Source: Mallotus nudiflorus
Lineage: Eukaryota; Streptophyta; Magnoliopsida; Malpighiales; Euphorbiaceae
NCBI GenBank assembly: GCA_947683625.1
Contig: CANTUR010000925.1
Coordinates: forward strand, 372,001 to 436,000
Length of the DNA: 64,000 nt
Direction of reading: 5' to 3'
The position numbers were made by a program, and so were the translations under genes. The notes beneath the pieces were generated by a model, which had not been told where the DNA came from, searched no databases, and was given only the letters and a program-made list of their open reading frames with translations. Positions 1 through 13,496 of the stretch are shown piece by piece (the first letter of the stretch is position 1; every line of letters begins with the position of its first letter).

Positions 1-1723
1 ATTTTTGGTATATAAGGGTATTTTCGGTATTTCTGTAGCATTCTGTGAATTGTGGACCTCGGTCGGTGATTTGTAGTTTGGAGTCCGACCGAGGGATTTT
101 GGTTATGTTTTGTGTTTATTTTTGAAGTGTGTTTCTTTGCAGGGCTGGCTCTACTCTTTGAGTAGAGAGATTTCCGTTTTATATGGGAGGTTTTGCAGGA
201 TTTTCGGTAGAATTCTCATAAAACGTGATGTTCGGTCGGATTTTGATTTAATTCTGTGTCTAATATTCTAGATCGAGTTTCTAGGATTTTCTATTAGGTT
301 TATTCTGATGTCTGTTATTTTTGTATGTTTAGTTGCGCCGAGACCGAGGCCTAGTGGACCAGGCCTATCGGACCCATCTCGAGGAGTGCACTAATTATGA
401 ATTACTATTCTATATATATATGCTTTAGGGTGCATGATTTAGAAATATATGTTATTTTGATTAATATGCATAAATAACTCAATTAGTATTTAAGTTTATT
501 TTTAGTTTATTCTTGGTTTATCTTTGGTTTATTTTTAGTATATTGTAAATTATATGCATGCTTATTTAAACATTTATATTTACAATGTTTTAAATATATA
601 TTGAGTTAATTTTACAATTATATTGGATTTATTTGACGTATATATACTCGAAATATACCTGGTTTACTTTTGGTATATTTCTAGTATATATATAGTTTAT
701 ATTGTTATTTTATTCAATTCATGCATCATTTACTTTTATGAATGTATCCTTTTATATTTCAATGAAGGATATCAATAGAACATGCTACCTAGTGGGCAGC
801 ACTAGGACCGAGTACGTACCGGTACGCTTATAGCATTTAGGCTATATTACTAACCATTTGTGGATATTGATTGGAATTGATTTATCTGATGTGTGATATG
901 ATTTGAGAGTGTGATTGCTGGAGCTCGGTTGACCAAGTGTCTCGGGGCCAATCAAACTGACAGTCAGACTGCTGGAGCTCGGTTGACTTAGTGTCTCAGG
1001 GCCAGTCTACTGTCTAAATGGAATAAGTGCATATATTTGGAATAAGTGAGCCTGTATGGCCAGAGTGTTGTCTAACACTGTTTTGAGGTTGCGATTTTCT
1101 AGGGTTCTATTTGATCCTTCATAAATAGTGATTTTCAATAAAAATATCTAAAATGATTTTATTGCATCTGTGTGTATTTGCTTGTATACATACATATTAT
1201 ATATATTTTTTGATTGTGTGCATTGGCATTTAGTATGCATGTATATATAATATAGTAATTCACTCAGTGAGGTCTGACTCCCCTCCGTTGACTATTTTTC
1301 AGGAGAGTCATCTTCATCAGACCTCAGTAGCAGGCCTGTACGCCGGATTTCTTCCGCCCCGGCTTTACTATATAAACTGCTTATCTGAGTTTTATTTTAT
1401 AATCTAGACACTGCAGTAGTTATGGTCGATTGTGAGATTGTTATATTATATTTGTATGAGTTATGTATTTTAAGAATTTGAATTGGATTTGTATTAAAAG
1501 AGTTTATTTATATATATGAGATGAGAATTTGATTTAAATCCCGTGATGGTGGATTATTATTTTGATATTTATGATTTTATTCTACTGTATAGTATTTTAC
1601 TTAAATGTGTTGTTATTATTACTATTGCATGTTTTATTTTATTTTAGGTTTGCTACGGGTTCCAGATTCGAAAGAATTCTCGTTCCCTAGCGCCAGTCAT
1701 GGCCCCTATTTTGGGTCGTGACA
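1..1723 (+). mobile_element. 3' half of a long solo LTR (family A), cut by the window edge
   Basis: Repeat ending in GGGTCGTGACA at 1713-1723. The same sequence is present in inverse orientation at 25933-29369 (closer copy) and 24680-31430 (more diverged). Shared landmarks are the tract around 58-105 with the GACCGAG motif, a CAG acceptor-like site followed by a GGCTGGCTC tract near 139-152, the GC-rich island at 335-390, and the terminal segment 1640-1723. Termini of the TG...CA type and 5-bp target duplications in the two complete copies mark it as an LTR of about 3.3-3.4 kb. No coding sequence is visible. The 5' part lies left of the window. Confidence 0.75.
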
Positions 1724-2487
1724 CTAGTTTTTTGCCTTTACAGCCGAAAATTAGTCCTTTTTTCTCTTTTTTTTTTACTTATATATTAGGTGTTTTCTTT
1801 TTAATAACTTATAGCTTTTTTTATTCTTCTTATCTTCCTCCCTTCTTCTTCATTTTTCTTTAGATATAGATATAGATCTATTTTGTGTTTTTTGGTTCTT
1901 TTTACTATAGATGCTAGACGTTTGGGGGTTGTAGGGATCTTCGCTATGGGGTTGTAGAGGACCAACTGTTGTTGGGTGGTGTTTATTCTGGACTGCCACT
2001 TTGTCGATCGTAGTCATTTGCCTGCAGATGTATGCTTGTCTTCTACCTTCCTTAGGTTGTGCTGCTGTAGTTTTTCTTTTCTTTTATTTCTGTTGTTTAT
2101 TTGTTTTTTCTTTTTTGTTTTCTATTGTGTTTTTATTGTTACGTTTGTTATTTTTTGGTGTGTTTGTTTTTTTTATTTAGTTTTTTTTTCGTCCTTAGAA
2201 TTAATGGTTCTCTAATTAAAGGAGTAGAATAGAATTTAGCTTTGAATATCAACCAAATAGGCTCGATTAAAGACAACAAAAAAGTCAATTTGTGATTGTG
2301 TACCATCGAGCAGAGCAGACAGAATAGAATACAATTTACAATAGCTCTATTAACATGTTCTGGTGATTTTCAAGAAAAATCTTTTCTTTATAAGGATGAA
2401 CTATCTTCTACTTTTTATAAGGCTGAGTTATATGTAATTTTGGACTTCAATGCTTATTGTATCTTACTCTCGATAGCATTTTATTAC

Positions 2488-2529
<42 letters not shown>

Positions 2530-5525
2530 TATATAAAACTATCTAATTCAAATCATAAAAGAAAATAATGGGAAAAGAAAAAGAAAGGATAAATAAAATA
2601 TATAGAATGACCGCTAATAATTTAGTGGGGGCAAAGGTTAAATAAAAATAGTAAAAAATTAAGTAACAAATTTTCATTCAAGAAAATTTCATATGTGCTA
2701 ATTCAATTTTAATGACTTGAGTTAACTCAACCTTTGTGGTTTCGTTTCAATTCATATTTTATTTGGAGTAGCTCTCAAAAATCTGAATCATTCTATAAGA
2801 TTTACACTTTATATAAATAATTTTTTTGTCTTAAAAAAGGGTCATTATCAATTATAGGATATATGCATAAATCGATTATAGAATTAATCTTGCAAGCATT
2901 CACTTATAATTATTCCTCCAACAAAGAATAAATCCCTACAAGGATTAAGTTGACACTTTCAAGTAATTTAAACAAAAAGCTTCATAATCAATCCTTAATT
3001 TTTTTTTATTGGCACATATTTATTTAATCATGTTGTGTTTTTGTAATATAAGTAATGTAAATAGAAACCTTATACTACACAAGTCTTGTACCAATTCAGC
3101 GAGTTGATTAATTAAGCTATATATACATATATTTAGATCTAATCGACTTAATTACATTATAATCACTATTTTATTAAGCAAATTGCAAAATTAAGATCAA
3201 ATGGGTCAATTTAGACAGGAGTGTAATTTGGTGGACTTAAATTATTAGTATGTTTAATCGTATAAAGAATTAAAAAAAAAAGACCAATTGTAATTGATTA
3301 AGGATTTGAAATACTTGTAAATATATATTGTCTGTAATCTGAGTACTAATTTAAGTAAAATCAAAGATCTAGGCACTTGAAAGTAGAGGGAATATTATTA
3401 TGGAATAATTAAATATTAATTAACATGGTGATTTCAAAGGTATTTTTTGTCACTTCTTCATGCATTAATTATTATTTTTTCTTTTATATGCCTTGAATGC
3501 CAAGCCAGGGTGACATGTTACCAGCAATTTGCACTCCCCAATAATAAAAATTAGTTGCATGAATCCCATGGTTGTAATTTTAATTATATCATAATACAAT
3601 AGTAATTAATTAATTGATAAAGATCATTTTCCTATGATCTTTCTCACATCTCTTCCCTACTCACCTAAGTTTAATTTATGTATTAGAGATTGGACTGTCT
3701 ACAAATTAAGACCAAATCATTGAACAACTTTAATTTGCAGATCGGAAAATTATTATATATAATTAAGGAAAATATGGTAATATGCATGATGCAATTTAAT
3801 TCCTTTTCGTATTTATGAATAGACTGAAATTAAAAATCAAAGTTGACATTTTAAAAATTAATGCAATAAAAATATTTGAAAACTTAAATCTAAATGCATC
3901 AGTTAAATAAAAATTTCATTTTACGCATCAGTTCATTCGTCCATTGCAAAGAAAATGAATAAAATTTTCTTCTTTTCTCTTTCCATTCTCGAAGAAAAAC
4001 AATATCAAATTGTACCGTATAAATTATGTCACTCACAAATATTGCTGAATAATTAATTTAAACATATACCGATTTAGCAAACCCAGATTCCACGGTATAA
4101 TTTTCTTTCAGAATTATTTTAAGTTTACCAATTTAGCAAAATCCAAGATGCCTCCACACTCTTGCTGACTTGGTAGACTGTTGTATAGAGCTGGCTCCCT
4201 CTTGCACATTTTAATTGACGGCGAAAATGCTGCTGCTGCTGCTTGTTCAGCTTCAACAAGACAACAACCCATCAACCTCCCATGGTTCAATTTCAAAAAA
4301 TATATATATATATATTATATTAGCCTCTTTCTGGGACCATTTAGAAATGACGGCAGAAGAAACCAAACCATGGTCTGTCTGAATGTGAAAAAAATTAAGC
4401 TTCACCTTGACCAAACAATGGCTGCCTACCCATATTCATATAAAAAAACTTTTCGAGTCACTTCTGATCCGAGTCCCCAAAACTAGTAAAGGTTTAGAGT
4501 TGTTTCTCATTTCCTTCACTAATCATTTTCAATCCACACAAGTCATGCCCCAGTTGCACATCATCAATGCCATGGCATTCGGCTACATATAAACCAGGTG
4601 CTTGAACTAATAGACTAGACTACCAACCATATAAAACCCAGATATTGTTAAACTTTTAAGTCGTAAAATCACAATCTCACAATTCTAGAGACAATTTCTT
4701 AGTTAGATTCCAACTTTAAATTCGACAATCTTACAGTTCTAGATAGAAGGTTCAATGGATAGCGTTACTTAAGAGATCTGGAAGCCCCTTCTTGTACAGC
4801 TGAATACAACACTTTCCTGTCAATTGTTTATGTATCATACCCTCATAGTCTATAACAGTTATTTTATGATCGGACCTTTCACCTAAGAGCATCTGAAGTT
4901 AAGCCTGCTGCCAGAATGTGCATAATTTTGCATCATCAGAAAGTCCTACACATTGAAAGAAATATAATAAAACAGCAGAAGTGCTTGTAAATCATAGAAC
5001 CTATCCTTCTAATCCCAGCTGCATTCTGTACAGAAGTCTCTTGAAGCGGAAAGAACTGATTAGCAAATGAGCGCAATGTTATTGCAAACAAGATGAGAAA
5101 AAAAAATGCCTGAGCTGAAGCAAGATTACACAACTCATGATTAGGAAGCCAACAGGTGCTCTTATTAAGGAAAAATAATCAAATTGCTTTGACATGAAGT
5201 TGAGAAACAAAACAGAATCTAATCAGATCCCCCCCAAAGTAACATTTGAAATTGGAACATTGACAGTTTCATTGCCCTGAAACACATGGACAAAGTTAAT
5301 TCTTGAGATATCAAATTATTCCCTGGATTTGTGCCTCATCAATTCCAGACCCACTGGAAACTTTTAATTCAAAATTACATTTGAAACCAAAAAATGAAGG
5401 CAGTCTGATATAACATACCCTCAGCAATGCTAAAAGTACATGAAACTCAACTATCTGGTATTGAAACTTTTGTATGTCAATAGAAGTCTTCCAGCCAGTA
5501 TTACATAGTGAACAGATTCCAGATA
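1724..5525. other. Intergenic DNA downstream of SAM50
   Basis: No gene could be supported. The stretch is AT-rich, with a pyrimidine-rich run at about 1740-2200 and an AT microsatellite. Short open frames here have no recognisable motifs. The part next to 5525 presumably contains the SAM50 3' UTR, but its end cannot be fixed from the sequence. Confidence 0.5.
2488..2535. repeat. (AT)n microsatellite
   Basis: Nearly pure AT dinucleotide run interrupted once by a G. It creates a spurious tyrosine/isoleucine-rich reading frame. Confidence 0.9.
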
Positions 5526-8500
5526 CTAAAATGGAGTGGAGAAGCTGACTCGGAACCCTGACTTCCCACGGTCATACTCAAATTTCTTTAGCATGTAGCA
5601 GTAATTTAACTGCAAATAAAAAAATATATATAATTATTGATAGATAACAGGCAAAGATCATGTAAACTTACACAAATCATGATCATATAACAGAAGATAG
5701 CATAAGGACATTTTATTAAGACATCTTGCTAGGAAATATGTACTATGATGCGCCTTATCAATGGATCCTAGTAGATCTTTCCCACTTTGGGAACCATAAA
5801 AACTTGAACTTCTATCAAAGCATTTATGTAAAATTAACACAATGAAGGGTCGCATATAAGCAAATAAAATGTATCATGCTGCATTACTTGAGGCTGAAAT
5901 GTTATCCAACTCAAAATCACCAAATAAGAAAATATTGTGCTTATGATAAACAACTTATCCAACCGTCAAACTTTTGCAAAAAAGTCATACGTAGGAGAGA
6001 TGAGAAAGAAATAAAAACCATAATCAGCTAAGAGGTAATTTAGTATAACAGTTTTTTACATGTAGATGTCTAGTATTTGCTTTAACTTCCCTTAATTTAG
6101 CAATTGTGGTCCAAGAGCAGAATTGTAGTCAGGTAATTTCTGTACTTCTAGGATTTAATTTCAAAAGGTGAATGCTGGAATCACCATGCAAGTGTCCTCC
6201 AGATAAAGAGGCATTTTTCCAATTCAGACATGTTTATAACAAGTTCAAAAATGCCATTTTAGCAAATAAAATGAACTATTTGGTGCCATAAGTTATACTG
6301 TTCCCTAGGATTGTCTCCTAGTAAAAACAAGGCTAAACAGATAGGTGTAAGGAAATCCTTCTCTGCATCAGTAAAATCTTGAGCCAAGGAACAACCCCAA
6401 GTGGGAAAAAGATAAATTTCATAGCCGAGTGACAGGATATTCAGTCAACACTGCCAAATGATTACTTCCAATTATACTGTGGCCCAAACCAAATTACCAT
6501 TTATTATTTAGCTTCAAAATGGAAATAGTAAAATAGATTCCTGACCTCCAGACGGAAAAGATTCGTAGGGACAATAATCCCAATTCCCACAGTGCTTCGA
6601 CATGATTCCACAAACTTTCGCAAGGAAAAGCTTCGGTATGCATTTTCAGTTAGTTTTTCAACATTTCCAGCTGATGCAAATACATGTCCATGGATTCCTT
6701 TTGCTTGGCACCACTTAATTGGAAAATCAAAAGAAAGATCTGCAAAAGCAGTAACAGCAAGGTCTCCTCCAAGATAATCTCTCCCAGGCTCAGCACTATC
6801 ATCAGTTGGATTGCTTTGTGATTGCCTTCGAGGCTCTGTAGGACCCAGTCCCCTTGTCCTGAATCCATACAATGCTATTGGACCTCCCAAAGTACAGATT
6901 GGAGACAAATTGCCACCCATAAAAAATCTCTCTGGCAGAGGTGAAGGCATGGTTGAAAACCCAGATCCCCATGGAAATACAACACCACCAGTGATACCAA
7001 GATTGAGTGCAGTACGCAAAAATCCAAGAGGGATTGCAAAACGGAGATCTAGCTCCTGTTTAAAATATCAAAAGAAATACTAGTCCTTGAGACATGTGAA
7101 AGCTCAACAAAGAAAGGTATAGAAAAAAGAAGAGTCTACATACACTCAAGTATCTAAGAACTCTACAAGATCAACACTAATTTATAACAAATGAAACCAA
7201 TAGTGTACCTAAAAAGAAAATTATAACAGAAACCTTGGGGCAAATACACAATTATAGTGAACAAAACTGACCAATAAAAAATCTCAGGCTAAGAGCATAA
7301 TATCAAGTACGAGAAGAGTATGAACCTGGCGCAAAAACCGCAAGCTTCGACTATCAGGTGCAAGGCCACCAACTTGAGTGGTAGAAACAAAAGCATATCC
7401 ATGTGTTGGCCTCAGAGGTGAATTTCTCTGGTCAATCTTAAAAGTGTATTTCAATGATGAAAGTAAACCATGACCAAGCTGCCTCCTTACTGATCTGGAT
7501 GCCATTTGTGATGGATCTTTCAAGGTGCGCCACGCAAGATTATATACCAAGTCATGGTTCCTGCTTGAAACTAAACCAAGAGAGAGTCCCAACGATCGCT
7601 CTTTGTAAGAAGAAAATTTTAGCCAGTCTTGGGATAGTAGGAATACCCTTGCCGTCAAAGGAGTTACAAGTCTTTTGAATCTTGGCACATACACACCGGC
7701 ACTTACCTCAGTCATGTGGTCACCACCATATGCCATGGAAGCATCCCAAAGATCCCCATAACCGAGTAGGTTTTTGTACTTTATACTTCCTTCCACTGTT
7801 GAAGATCTAGCCTACAAAATCATTTTAAACCTCAGACCAGACAAAACTATTTTAGTGAGTCTACAATAAAATGTTCTACGCCTTACTCATGCCAACAAAT
7901 TCCAAATCTATGTGATTTTCCACATATATGTAAATACAGAATTCAGTTATCAGAAGTTAACAATGGATATATAATTTTACTCACAAGTCATTGTAAAGCG
8001 AAATCCACCACATAAAACTAACTGTGACTAAGCTCAAAGACCAAAATTTCACCTCCATAACATGCATTCATCCAAAGCACTAGCATAACTAATGATTCTG
8101 CCAAGTTACAAAAACAAATATCACATCTTGTGTAACAGACCAATGAAACTTTTGCTTCCAATTTCCTCCAACCTGCCTGGTACAAGACAAAACATGAACT
8201 CCACCATCACAGAACCACCAATCACAAAAACCAAAACCCTTTTTGTTCTACAATTTGACTAGAAAAACCACTATGTCACAAACAGAGACTATTAAAATAA
8301 CAGCCATGACACTTTACATACGTTTCCTACACACCAGTAATGCACATCATTTCAAACATTCCAAAACTCAGAAGCTACCCATTCATTTTTTTTTCCTCTA
8401 TGCATTGCAACTATTTACTATTAACCAAACACCACAATGCACAATCCAAGCATTACATAACCCTCATCACCCACACATATAACAGCCACTATACTAAACA

Positions 8501-9143
8501 CGAATCCAAACATGACAAGTCCAAATAAAATTCAGTTCAGTGAATTAAAATTCTTAACAAATTCAATTAAATTCTTGTAAAATTATATCATAAAAACCGA
8601 CTAAATACAATTCTGTCAAATTGAGTTCTTGCATTTTCATACCTCGCCTTTGGTGTATGCACCAACTTCACCAGAAATCGGACTTTTAGTCTCGACAACT
8701 TCAACCACCACATTCGCCGTACCAGGAAGCTCCGGCGGACCAGAATCAAGCGTAATCCTAACCGAATCAAACACTTCAAGTGCCTGTAACCTAAAATTAA
8801 CCACTTTCGAAGCCTCTAGCAATTCTTGCATCGACGATACCTCTTTAAGCAACTCCGTTTCGGCTTCAAGTAAAGATTCCTTGGTTTTCACATTTCCTTT
8901 GATGATCACATCGTGAACTCGAAGCGGCACCCTTTCCGTCTGCATCCGGCGAGATAGATTCTCCATCTTTTCTCGTTCTATTCTCGCTAGTGACTCTAGA
9001 CGTTGGGGTTTTGGCGGTTCGGGTTCAAAGTCGTCGTCTTCTTCTTCTTCATCATCGTCGTCGCTGTCGTCTTCTTCGTCGAGGCTTTCCTCTTCTTCTT
9101 CGTCATTGTTAGGGTTTCGAGGGATCGGGTCGGGTTTTGCCAT
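5526..9143 (-). CDS. SAM50: Sorting and assembly machinery subunit SAM50 (OMP85 family)
   Basis: Four coding exons (9143-8643, 7811-7326, 7055-6546, 5609-5526) join with GT-AG introns, all in phase 0, to a 526-residue protein, the usual length for plant SAM50. The N-terminus (about 1-50) is very acidic, with runs of Glu and Asp. Next comes a single POTRA-like region (about 70-165, with the VRVHD-type VPLRVHDVIIKG segment), then an OMP85 beta-barrel with long strands rich in Ser, Gly and aromatic residues. The last exon ends in SFSTPF, a C-terminal beta-strand ending in Phe as in OMP85 barrels. Known family role: inserting beta-barrel proteins such as porin and TOM40 into the mitochondrial outer membrane. 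No transit peptide is seen, as expected. The start is the first ATG of exon 1, just before the acidic tract. All exons are open and the gene looks functional. A chloroplast OEP80 identity is less likely because the protein is short and has only one POTRA. Confidence 0.88.
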
Positions 9144-9375
9144 TGGAAACAGAGCAATAGAAACGGCGAATGAGAAGTTAGCGACAGACGGAGACTGTAA
9201 GCGAGAGTAACAGCAAGGTCTTGTTCACCGCAATTCGTCGTCGTTCGGCCATTGTTGCTCTTTGTTTGAACACAGGAATGGGCCGTTAATGGGCCTGGTT
9301 AATTGGTGAGGTGAGCTAGAGAAGCAACACTTGGGCAAAAAGTGAAGTTAATTGAAATTTAATTTTGGCAACAAT
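9144..9375 (-). promoter_or_regulatory. SAM50 5' UTR and upstream region (duplicated elsewhere)
   Basis: Sequence immediately upstream of the SAM50 ATG. From about 9172 onward it is closely repeated at 15007-15240, where no SAM50 coding sequence follows. Individual promoter motifs could not be assigned with confidence. Confidence 0.5.
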
Positions 9376-9770
9376 GCTTAATTTTAAATTTTCACAATTT
9401 TTTTTAAAAAAAAAAACAATTTTCTCATTTAAAACTCTACTTATATGTTAATAAAAAATTTAATATTTTCTTTTTGTGTGTTGGCAAAAATGTATAAATT
9501 TATTACTTGTAATTTTTTTTAATTTCAATTATTCATAAAACTAATTTAACATTTTTACGTGCATGACAACATGAATACCTATAATTATTTGTAATCTTAT
9601 AATGAAATCATTGTTATATATATTTTAATTAGCACGTAAATAATTTATTTATCATCAAATTGGGGAAAAAATAAACTTTATATAGTATATCAACATTAGA
9701 TTGCAATAGTATTTAACTGTAAAATAAAAAAAGAAATACATTACGAGCGAGATAATATTCAAGTGATAAT
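9376..9770. other. Intergenic segment repeated at 32.1-32.4 kb
   Basis: AT-rich noncoding DNA. About 9536-9730 matches 32150-32380 with shared tracts such as ATAATGAAATCATT and GCAATAGTATTTAA. It therefore belongs to the same duplication unit as the SAM50 upstream copy at 15.0 kb, which is now separated from it by the PIF element. Confidence 0.6.
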
Positions 9771-10163
9771 TAAGATTGTAAATGAACCGAACTGCTCATG
9801 AATTACTCGTTATTTGACTTAATAAAAACTCATTTGAACTCGTATATTAAAATGAATCAAGTTCAAATAAAACAAAACTTAACTTATGAAATTCACAAAT
9901 AGGTTCAAATATAAGCTTGCAAGCCGACTCGTATTATTAAAATAAAATCATAATTTTTATTAAATATATTATAAATAATTTATTTTTAATTTTTTAATGT
10001 ATAATTTTCATTTATAGTTTATATTTTTTAATATTTATTTAGACTAATTTAAACTCGTAAATAAGTTATAAACACTAAATGATATAAAAAATTTGACTTG
10101 ATTATATATAAATCAAATCCGAATTACTCAAAATTTAACTCGGTTTGGCTTGATTACCCGATA
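9771..10163. mobile_element. Non-autonomous hAT-like MITE
   Basis: A 393-bp noncoding element, homologous along its length to 52360-52811. Its terminal inverted repeats are diverged (TAAGATTGTAAATGA at left; the complement of the right end gives TATCGGGTAATCA). Imperfect 8-bp flanks (gtgataat / atgatgac, 5 of 8) fit hAT insertion. No open frame. Confidence 0.5.
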
Positions 10164-10530
10164 ATGATGACTTATCTCAAAAGTAAAAGGGGAGACTATC
10201 CTGTTGGATTTTGCCAACATGTCCCTGTCCCTGTCCCTCTGTCCTATAAAAAAAATATTGTCACTTTAACTTGAGCAATACTCTATTGACAATTTCAGTT
10301 ATATATTTTTGCTTGAATTTCTGTGATATTCCTTTGTGCTTTCGTTACTTTCCAAAAAAAAAAAAAACAAAAGAAAAAGATTCCAAATGCAAAGGTCTCC
10401 ACCATAAATACATACTTCGTCCCTACGTTTTCATCTCAACCGGATAGTCATTAGAGTTCTTACTCTTTCATCTCGACGAGAAAGAAGAAGAAACCTGAAC
10501 CCTTAAGTTACTTATTCAGAGCCATAATCA

Positions 10531-11142
10531 ATGTCAAATATGAGGAGAATCACTTTAAAGAGCTCAGATGGTGTGAGTTTTGAGGTGGACAAAGCGGTGG
10601 TGCGTCAATTTCAGGCTATCACGCGTATGTTTGATGATGATTGCCTCGGTGACAGAATCCTTCTGGATAACATTAGCAGCAAGATCCTCCCTAAAGTAAT
10701 CGAGTATTGTGAGAAGCACGTTCAGACTCCTAACTCTGAGGATCACCCTTCTTCCGGTGACGATGAGCTCAAATCTTGGGATGCTGAGTTTGTCAAAGTT
10801 GATCAGAATACTCTGTTTGATCTCATCTTGGTTCGTTTCTCTGCTCTTTAAATTTTGATGGATTTATTGCATCTGCGGGTTTTTGGTTGATTTGATTTAA
10901 TTTATCTACATCTATCACTCAAAGATGTCGAGAGATATCATACTGAGTTGAACTTTTTTAATGCGTTTTAGGCTGCCAATTATTTGAACATCAAGGGTTT
11001 GCTGGATCTCACTTGTCAGACTGTGGCCGACATGATCAAGGGAAAAACACCAAAAGAGATACGCAAGACTTTCAACCTCAAAGATTTTACACCAGAAGAG
11101 GAAGAGCAAATCCGGAAAGAAAATCAGTGGGCCTTTGAATGA
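10531..11142 (+). CDS. SKP1-like protein, copy A (intact)
   Basis: Two exons (10531-10830 and 10972-11142) joined by a GT-AG intron give 156 residues, the normal size of plant SKP1/ASK proteins. The N-terminal BTB/POZ-like fold (about 1-75, with ITLKSSDGVSFEVD near the start) binds cullin 1. The C-terminal helices (about 100-156) bind F-box proteins and end in NQWAFE, the canonical SKP1 terminus. Role known for the family: adaptor in SCF ubiquitin ligases, in nucleus and cytosol. The intron position is shared with copies B and C. One residue is missing between the KTFNLK and FTPEEEE motifs compared with the common plant form. It is the only one of three local copies without a disabling change, so it may be the working one; expression is unknown. 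Confidence 0.88.
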
Positions 11143-13440
11143 AAAGCTGTAAAAAAGTGCATCTGTATTTCGTAGTACTTGTTTATGCTGGAGTTTGGTG
11201 TGTAAGGAGTATTTGGTTTGCAAACTACTGTCTTTTTGCATGTTGCATTTCCTACCTGAACAGTCTGATGTTAATTTGGCTATAACTCTTTAATGTTAAA
11301 TGTCAGAATTCATGTTCTTTTAGGGTGCTTTATTTGTCTAAATAAGAAGCAAATATTCATTCATAACTATGGACTTCTTCTTTCCCAATAGAAAACACAG
11401 AGATTGCTTTGTATGGCTTTTCTTTACTTTAATGGAAGGTTCATTTTTCTCAAAATAACAATAAAATTGACGAAGACTTCCTAAAACAAATTGACGAAGA
11501 TGCAACCATGGTCCTACTCCTATGTACATCAGGTAATATTATTATTAAATTATCGATTGGGCAATAATTATATTTAATTTTCGGTTAAAAACTAATTGTT
11601 GTTTAACATCATTTCTTAATTCAATAAATTTGAAGTTTTTTAAATATAGTTTTTAATTTAAATTTTTATATTAAAAATAAATATAAAAAAATTATTTTTA
11701 ATAGTTTTATCTAACTTAAAATTTAAAATAATTTAAATTTTATAATTACTAAATTTATAAGGACACAAATTAAAAAAAATTCTTTTTATATAATTAGAGT
11801 ATCTTTCTACTAATTTTTTTTATATATTTTTCTCTATATAATAATTAAAATTTTCCCAATATAAATTATCATCAATTTTGTATTTCTTTTTTGAATTAAG
11901 TTATATGTTAATTACCACCGAATACAAAACAAACTTTTTCAAATGCTATGTCAATCCAGTCTCTTTTTTTTTTTGTAAAATATTTTTGGTATTAGGTAAT
12001 AATAAGAGTTTAGATTAATTTAGAGTTGAATTGAATAAACTTAAAAAAAGGTAAAATTTTCTTATTACCTTTTTTTCTATAAATTTAATTGGATTGGTTT
12101 TCTCACGTTGTGTGAAAATGAGAGAAGTTTCGGCAGAGAGAAAGTTAAAAAAAAAAAAAAAAAAATTGGGAGAGGATTCAAAGTTGAAAAATGAATGTTT
12201 TCGGTGGAAAAATTTTTACAAACTCTGATGGAGAATCCATCACATCGAATTTCATGTGTTATATATGAATCCATATGCTAAGGTGCACCAAAGATATATA
12301 ATAATAATAATAATAATAATAGTTAATGATAATTGTAGCAGGTGTTGTATTAGTGTTAGTTTGCAATAGCTAATTAAGTGTATTGTAATTGTTGTAGTCC
12401 CCTATTAAGGGTAAATATGATAAAAAGAATTTTAATAGTTAAACTAATTAAAAAGGTTGATTAGAACATTAAAATTATCTTTATACATAGAAATATAATT
12501 GCTAAATTTTTAGGAAGTAATTTTATCGAAAATTATATAAGGTTTAATTTTTTTATGTTATTAAATCATACAAAAATATTTTGTTTTAAAAATATGTTTG
12601 AAGATTTTGTTTAAAATAAAATAATTTAGCAAACAACAATTTAACTTAAATTAAAAATACCATAAAATTGAATTTTGAAATAGGGTGAAGGAAAAAGAAA
12701 TGTTAACAATAATGTAACTTTCATGTTGGATGACATAAAGTTTTATGAAAAATAGTTTATTATTATTTGTTGATTTCAAATTTATACATTCATTTGATTT
12801 TAAAAATTAATATAGTTCATTATTTTAGAAAGATGATATATAGGAAATAGTTCAACTATAATTTTCTGGAAGGATTATGTAAAAAATGTTTAAATTTTTT
12901 ACTCATGGAATTCCATTGCCTACATTGAATGTAATTTATTCAACAATTTGATATAAATGATAAAAATAAGTGTTTTATTTTTATTAGTTGAAGTGTTTTA
13001 CATTTAATTTATACGACATATATTAAATTACATGGTGCAATATATTCAATAAAACTAATAATGTCCCCATTTTTTTAAGTAATAGATAAAATAATAAGAG
13101 TATTTATATATTTTAAAATTTTACTTTTTAAAAAAATATGACTATATGATTATATAATTTCAAAAAAAATAATATTAATTTAGCCTCTAAATTTTATTTA
13201 CTTAAAATTAAAAAAAAAATCTCTCTAATAGCACCAGCATCAAAGTCAAACTATGCCCTTGTTTGTTTTTACTTTTCCGTTTCGCTTCTTCGTCAAAATT
13301 CTCATGATTTTTTTTTTTTTTGAAATGCAAAATTCTCATGAATTCTCCTCCATTACGTTTTGGTCTAGAGTTATAGTGCACTATAGATAGTTGAGACTTT
13401 GAAGTTATAATCCGTGTCGGCAGATTTGAAATGGGTGAAG
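11143..13440. other. Intergenic DNA between SKP1 copies A and B
   Basis: No coding sequence. The first about 100 bases are the SKP1-A 3' UTR and resemble the tails of copies B and C. The rest is AT-rich with an A-run at about 12148-12166 and an (ATA)n run at about 12298-12321. A segment near 12340-12415 is related, in inverse orientation, to 53465-53540. Confidence 0.55.
12340..12415 (+). repeat. Dispersed short repeat, partner of 53465-53540
   Basis: Contains TTGTAGTCCCCTATTAAGGG, matched in inverse orientation at 53475-53520 with a few differences and with similar flanks. Perhaps a MITE fragment; its ends were not found. Confidence 0.35.
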
Positions 13441-13496
13441 AATAACAATAGAAACGGAGAAGAAGAAGAAAAAGAAGAAGAAAGTTTAACCCTTCA

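Noticed and set aside
4114..4592. Overlapping short frames near 4.1-4.6 kb
   Set aside because: No motif, frames on both strands, a GCT/CTG run and AT run explain the openness.
6592..7083. Plus-strand frames opposite SAM50 exon 3
   Set aside because: Shadows of the SAM50 coding strand, which has splice sites and family motifs.
5526..9143. Chloroplast OEP80/TOC75-V identity for the OMP85 gene
   Set aside because: About 526 residues with one POTRA-like part and an acidic N-terminus fit mitochondrial SAM50 better than the longer, multi-POTRA plastid proteins.
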